The translations under genes and the position numbers were made by a program. Of a stretch of DNA of 35,025 nt, positions 34,556 to 35,025 are shown piece by piece. The first letter of the stretch is position 1; each line of letters begins with the position of its first letter. Source of the DNA: Anaerolineales bacterium (GTDB lineage Bacteria > Chloroflexota > Anaerolineae > Anaerolineales > Villigracilaceae); NCBI GenBank assembly GCA_014860745.1, contig JACZJC010000028.1:1-35025 (forward strand). The letters run 5' to 3'. Under the pieces are notes generated by a model. The model saw only the letters and a list, made by a program, of their open reading frames with translations, searched no databases and was not told where the DNA came from.

Positions 34556-34579
34556 AAGTATCTCTCTTTGCATAGGGCG

Positions 34580-34640
34580 GGCTAACAGTTTGCGTCTCGC
34601 CCCCGAGCGGAGCGACCGGGGTACTAGCGCTGGGGCAGGC
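34580..34640 (-). repeat. attC-like palindromic element C
   Basis: On the - strand the element runs from GCCTGCC (34640-34634) to GTTAGCC (34586-34580), 61 nt, and contains a CCCCG/CGGGG hairpin. Its end (CGCAAACTGTTAGCC) resembles the end of element B (CGCAAGTGTTAGGC). It lies between the cupin gene and the diguanylate cyclase gene. Confidence 0.42.
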
Positions 34641-34712
34641 GCGGACTCAGCTTGGGAGCAGGAAAAACCCGAAGTCACGCTGCGCGAAATGCTTGGCCGC
34701 GAAGCGCAGCGA
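34639..34712. repeat. Dispersed repeat, copy 3, with strong palindrome
   Basis: This copy matches 32410-32478 closely and keeps a perfect 8-bp inverted repeat CGCTGCGC/GCGCAGCG near its right end. Like copy 1, it lies directly next to an attC-like element. Confidence 0.6.
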
Positions 34713-34865
34713 AGACGGGTGCATTATCCTGGCGTTCATCCAGGACGCTGTGTTGTGCTAGACTCACTGCCTGAAAAAGATACTAATACTGAACTTATAA
34801 AATTATTTTACAGGCTTTTATCTTTGGCAAGAACCAAAAACTTGACTTGCCAAAATACTATGTAA
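34713..34865. other. A+T-rich spacer with an inverted repeat
   Basis: No gene is seen. A perfect 9-bp inverted repeat TTTGGCAAG/CTTGCCAAA (34823-34831 with 34846-34854) lies 12-43 nt after the cupin stop on the - strand. It may end or stabilise that transcript, but it has no clear T-tract. Confidence 0.4.
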
Positions 34866-35025
34866 CTACACCTTCAAGGGTGGCCCAAGTAACTCCATAC
34901 CATGAGAACGCCATAATTCAGGGTCTTGAGGTGGCATAGCATTTGCTTTGGTAACTTCTCGAAAAAAGGCTTCCATTTTCCCTGCTGGCATAAAAGCAAT
35001 TAACATTCTGCCAAGACTACCGCCT
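34866..35025 (-). CDS. Cupin-domain protein, C-terminal part only
   Basis: The last 52 codons of a gene that starts beyond the window. The visible part contains LIAFMPAGKMEAFFREV and ends GMELLGPPLKV, which resembles the C-terminus of small single-domain cupin proteins, where a strand and a helix follow the metal-binding barrel. The metal-ligand motifs lie outside the window, so activity cannot be judged. The protein is encoded on the - strand like the other accessory genes. Confidence 0.55.
   Translation of the reverse strand, partial: GGSLGRMLIAFMPAGKMEAFFREVTKANAMPPQDPELWRSHGMELLGPPLKV

Noticed and set aside
31221-34865. Insertion sequence or CRISPR explanation for the repeats
   Set aside because: No transposase gene, target duplications or regularly spaced direct repeats are seen; the repeats are few, palindromic and unevenly spaced.

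Overview
The window reads as a chromosome segment of a bacterium of the phylum Chloroflexota, most likely class Anaerolineae. This is inferred from the overall look of the Nuo, ATP synthase and MurE proteins, the lack of any archaeal feature, and the co-occurrence of F-type and A/V-type ATPase genes; no rRNA marker is present. Genes at about 0.2-29.1 kb all lie on the + strand in GC-rich, tightly packed operons. From about 29.3 kb to the end all genes lie on the - strand, several are visibly A+T-richer, and they are separated by related palindromic repeats.

Layout. 0.2-4.7 kb: a metallophosphoesterase, an APC-family permease, a strong terminator, then a translationally coupled trio (nucleotidyltransferase-fold protein, 58-aa membrane protein, secreted or anchored protein). 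4.8-14.1 kb: a complex I cluster holding every membrane-arm subunit (nuoA, H, J, K, L, M, a second M, N) and no peripheral-arm subunit (B, C, D, E, F, G, I). 14.3-16.6 kb: an F-type cluster with only Fo genes (atpI, a, c and a b-delta fusion), closed by two tandem terminators. 16.8-25.6 kb: a complete A/V-type ATPase operon (H, C, I, K, F, E, A, B, D). 25.7-29.1 kb: an F420/NADP oxidoreductase-like protein, MurE, an SRPBCC protein and a GNAT acetyltransferase. 29.3-35.0 kb: an accessory region with a methyltransferase, a lipoprotein, an isoprenylcysteine-methyltransferase-like membrane protein, a second lipoprotein, a DsrE-peroxiredoxin pair, a diguanylate cyclase and the end of a cupin protein.

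How the genes fit together. The core is a bioenergetic island: a proton-pumping complex I membrane arm next to two ATPase types. Two features stand out. First, the complex I cluster has four antiporter-like subunits, and NuoL carries an enlarged lateral-helix region, as expected for the published '2M' complex I with a fourth pump; yet the second NuoM has lost the transmembrane-7 lysine. Second, the F-type genes stop after Fo, and the stator protein fuses a whole b subunit to only the C-terminal part of delta. So two complexes in a row are represented only by their membrane sectors, while the A/V-type ATPase is complete.

The right-hand accessory region contains three related palindromic elements of about 60-80 nt. 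They sit between genes, end in GTTAGGC-like heptamers and resemble integron attC sites, but no integrase gene is visible. This cassette-array reading is a hypothesis. All coordinates and motifs were read by eye; no searches or structure predictions were run.
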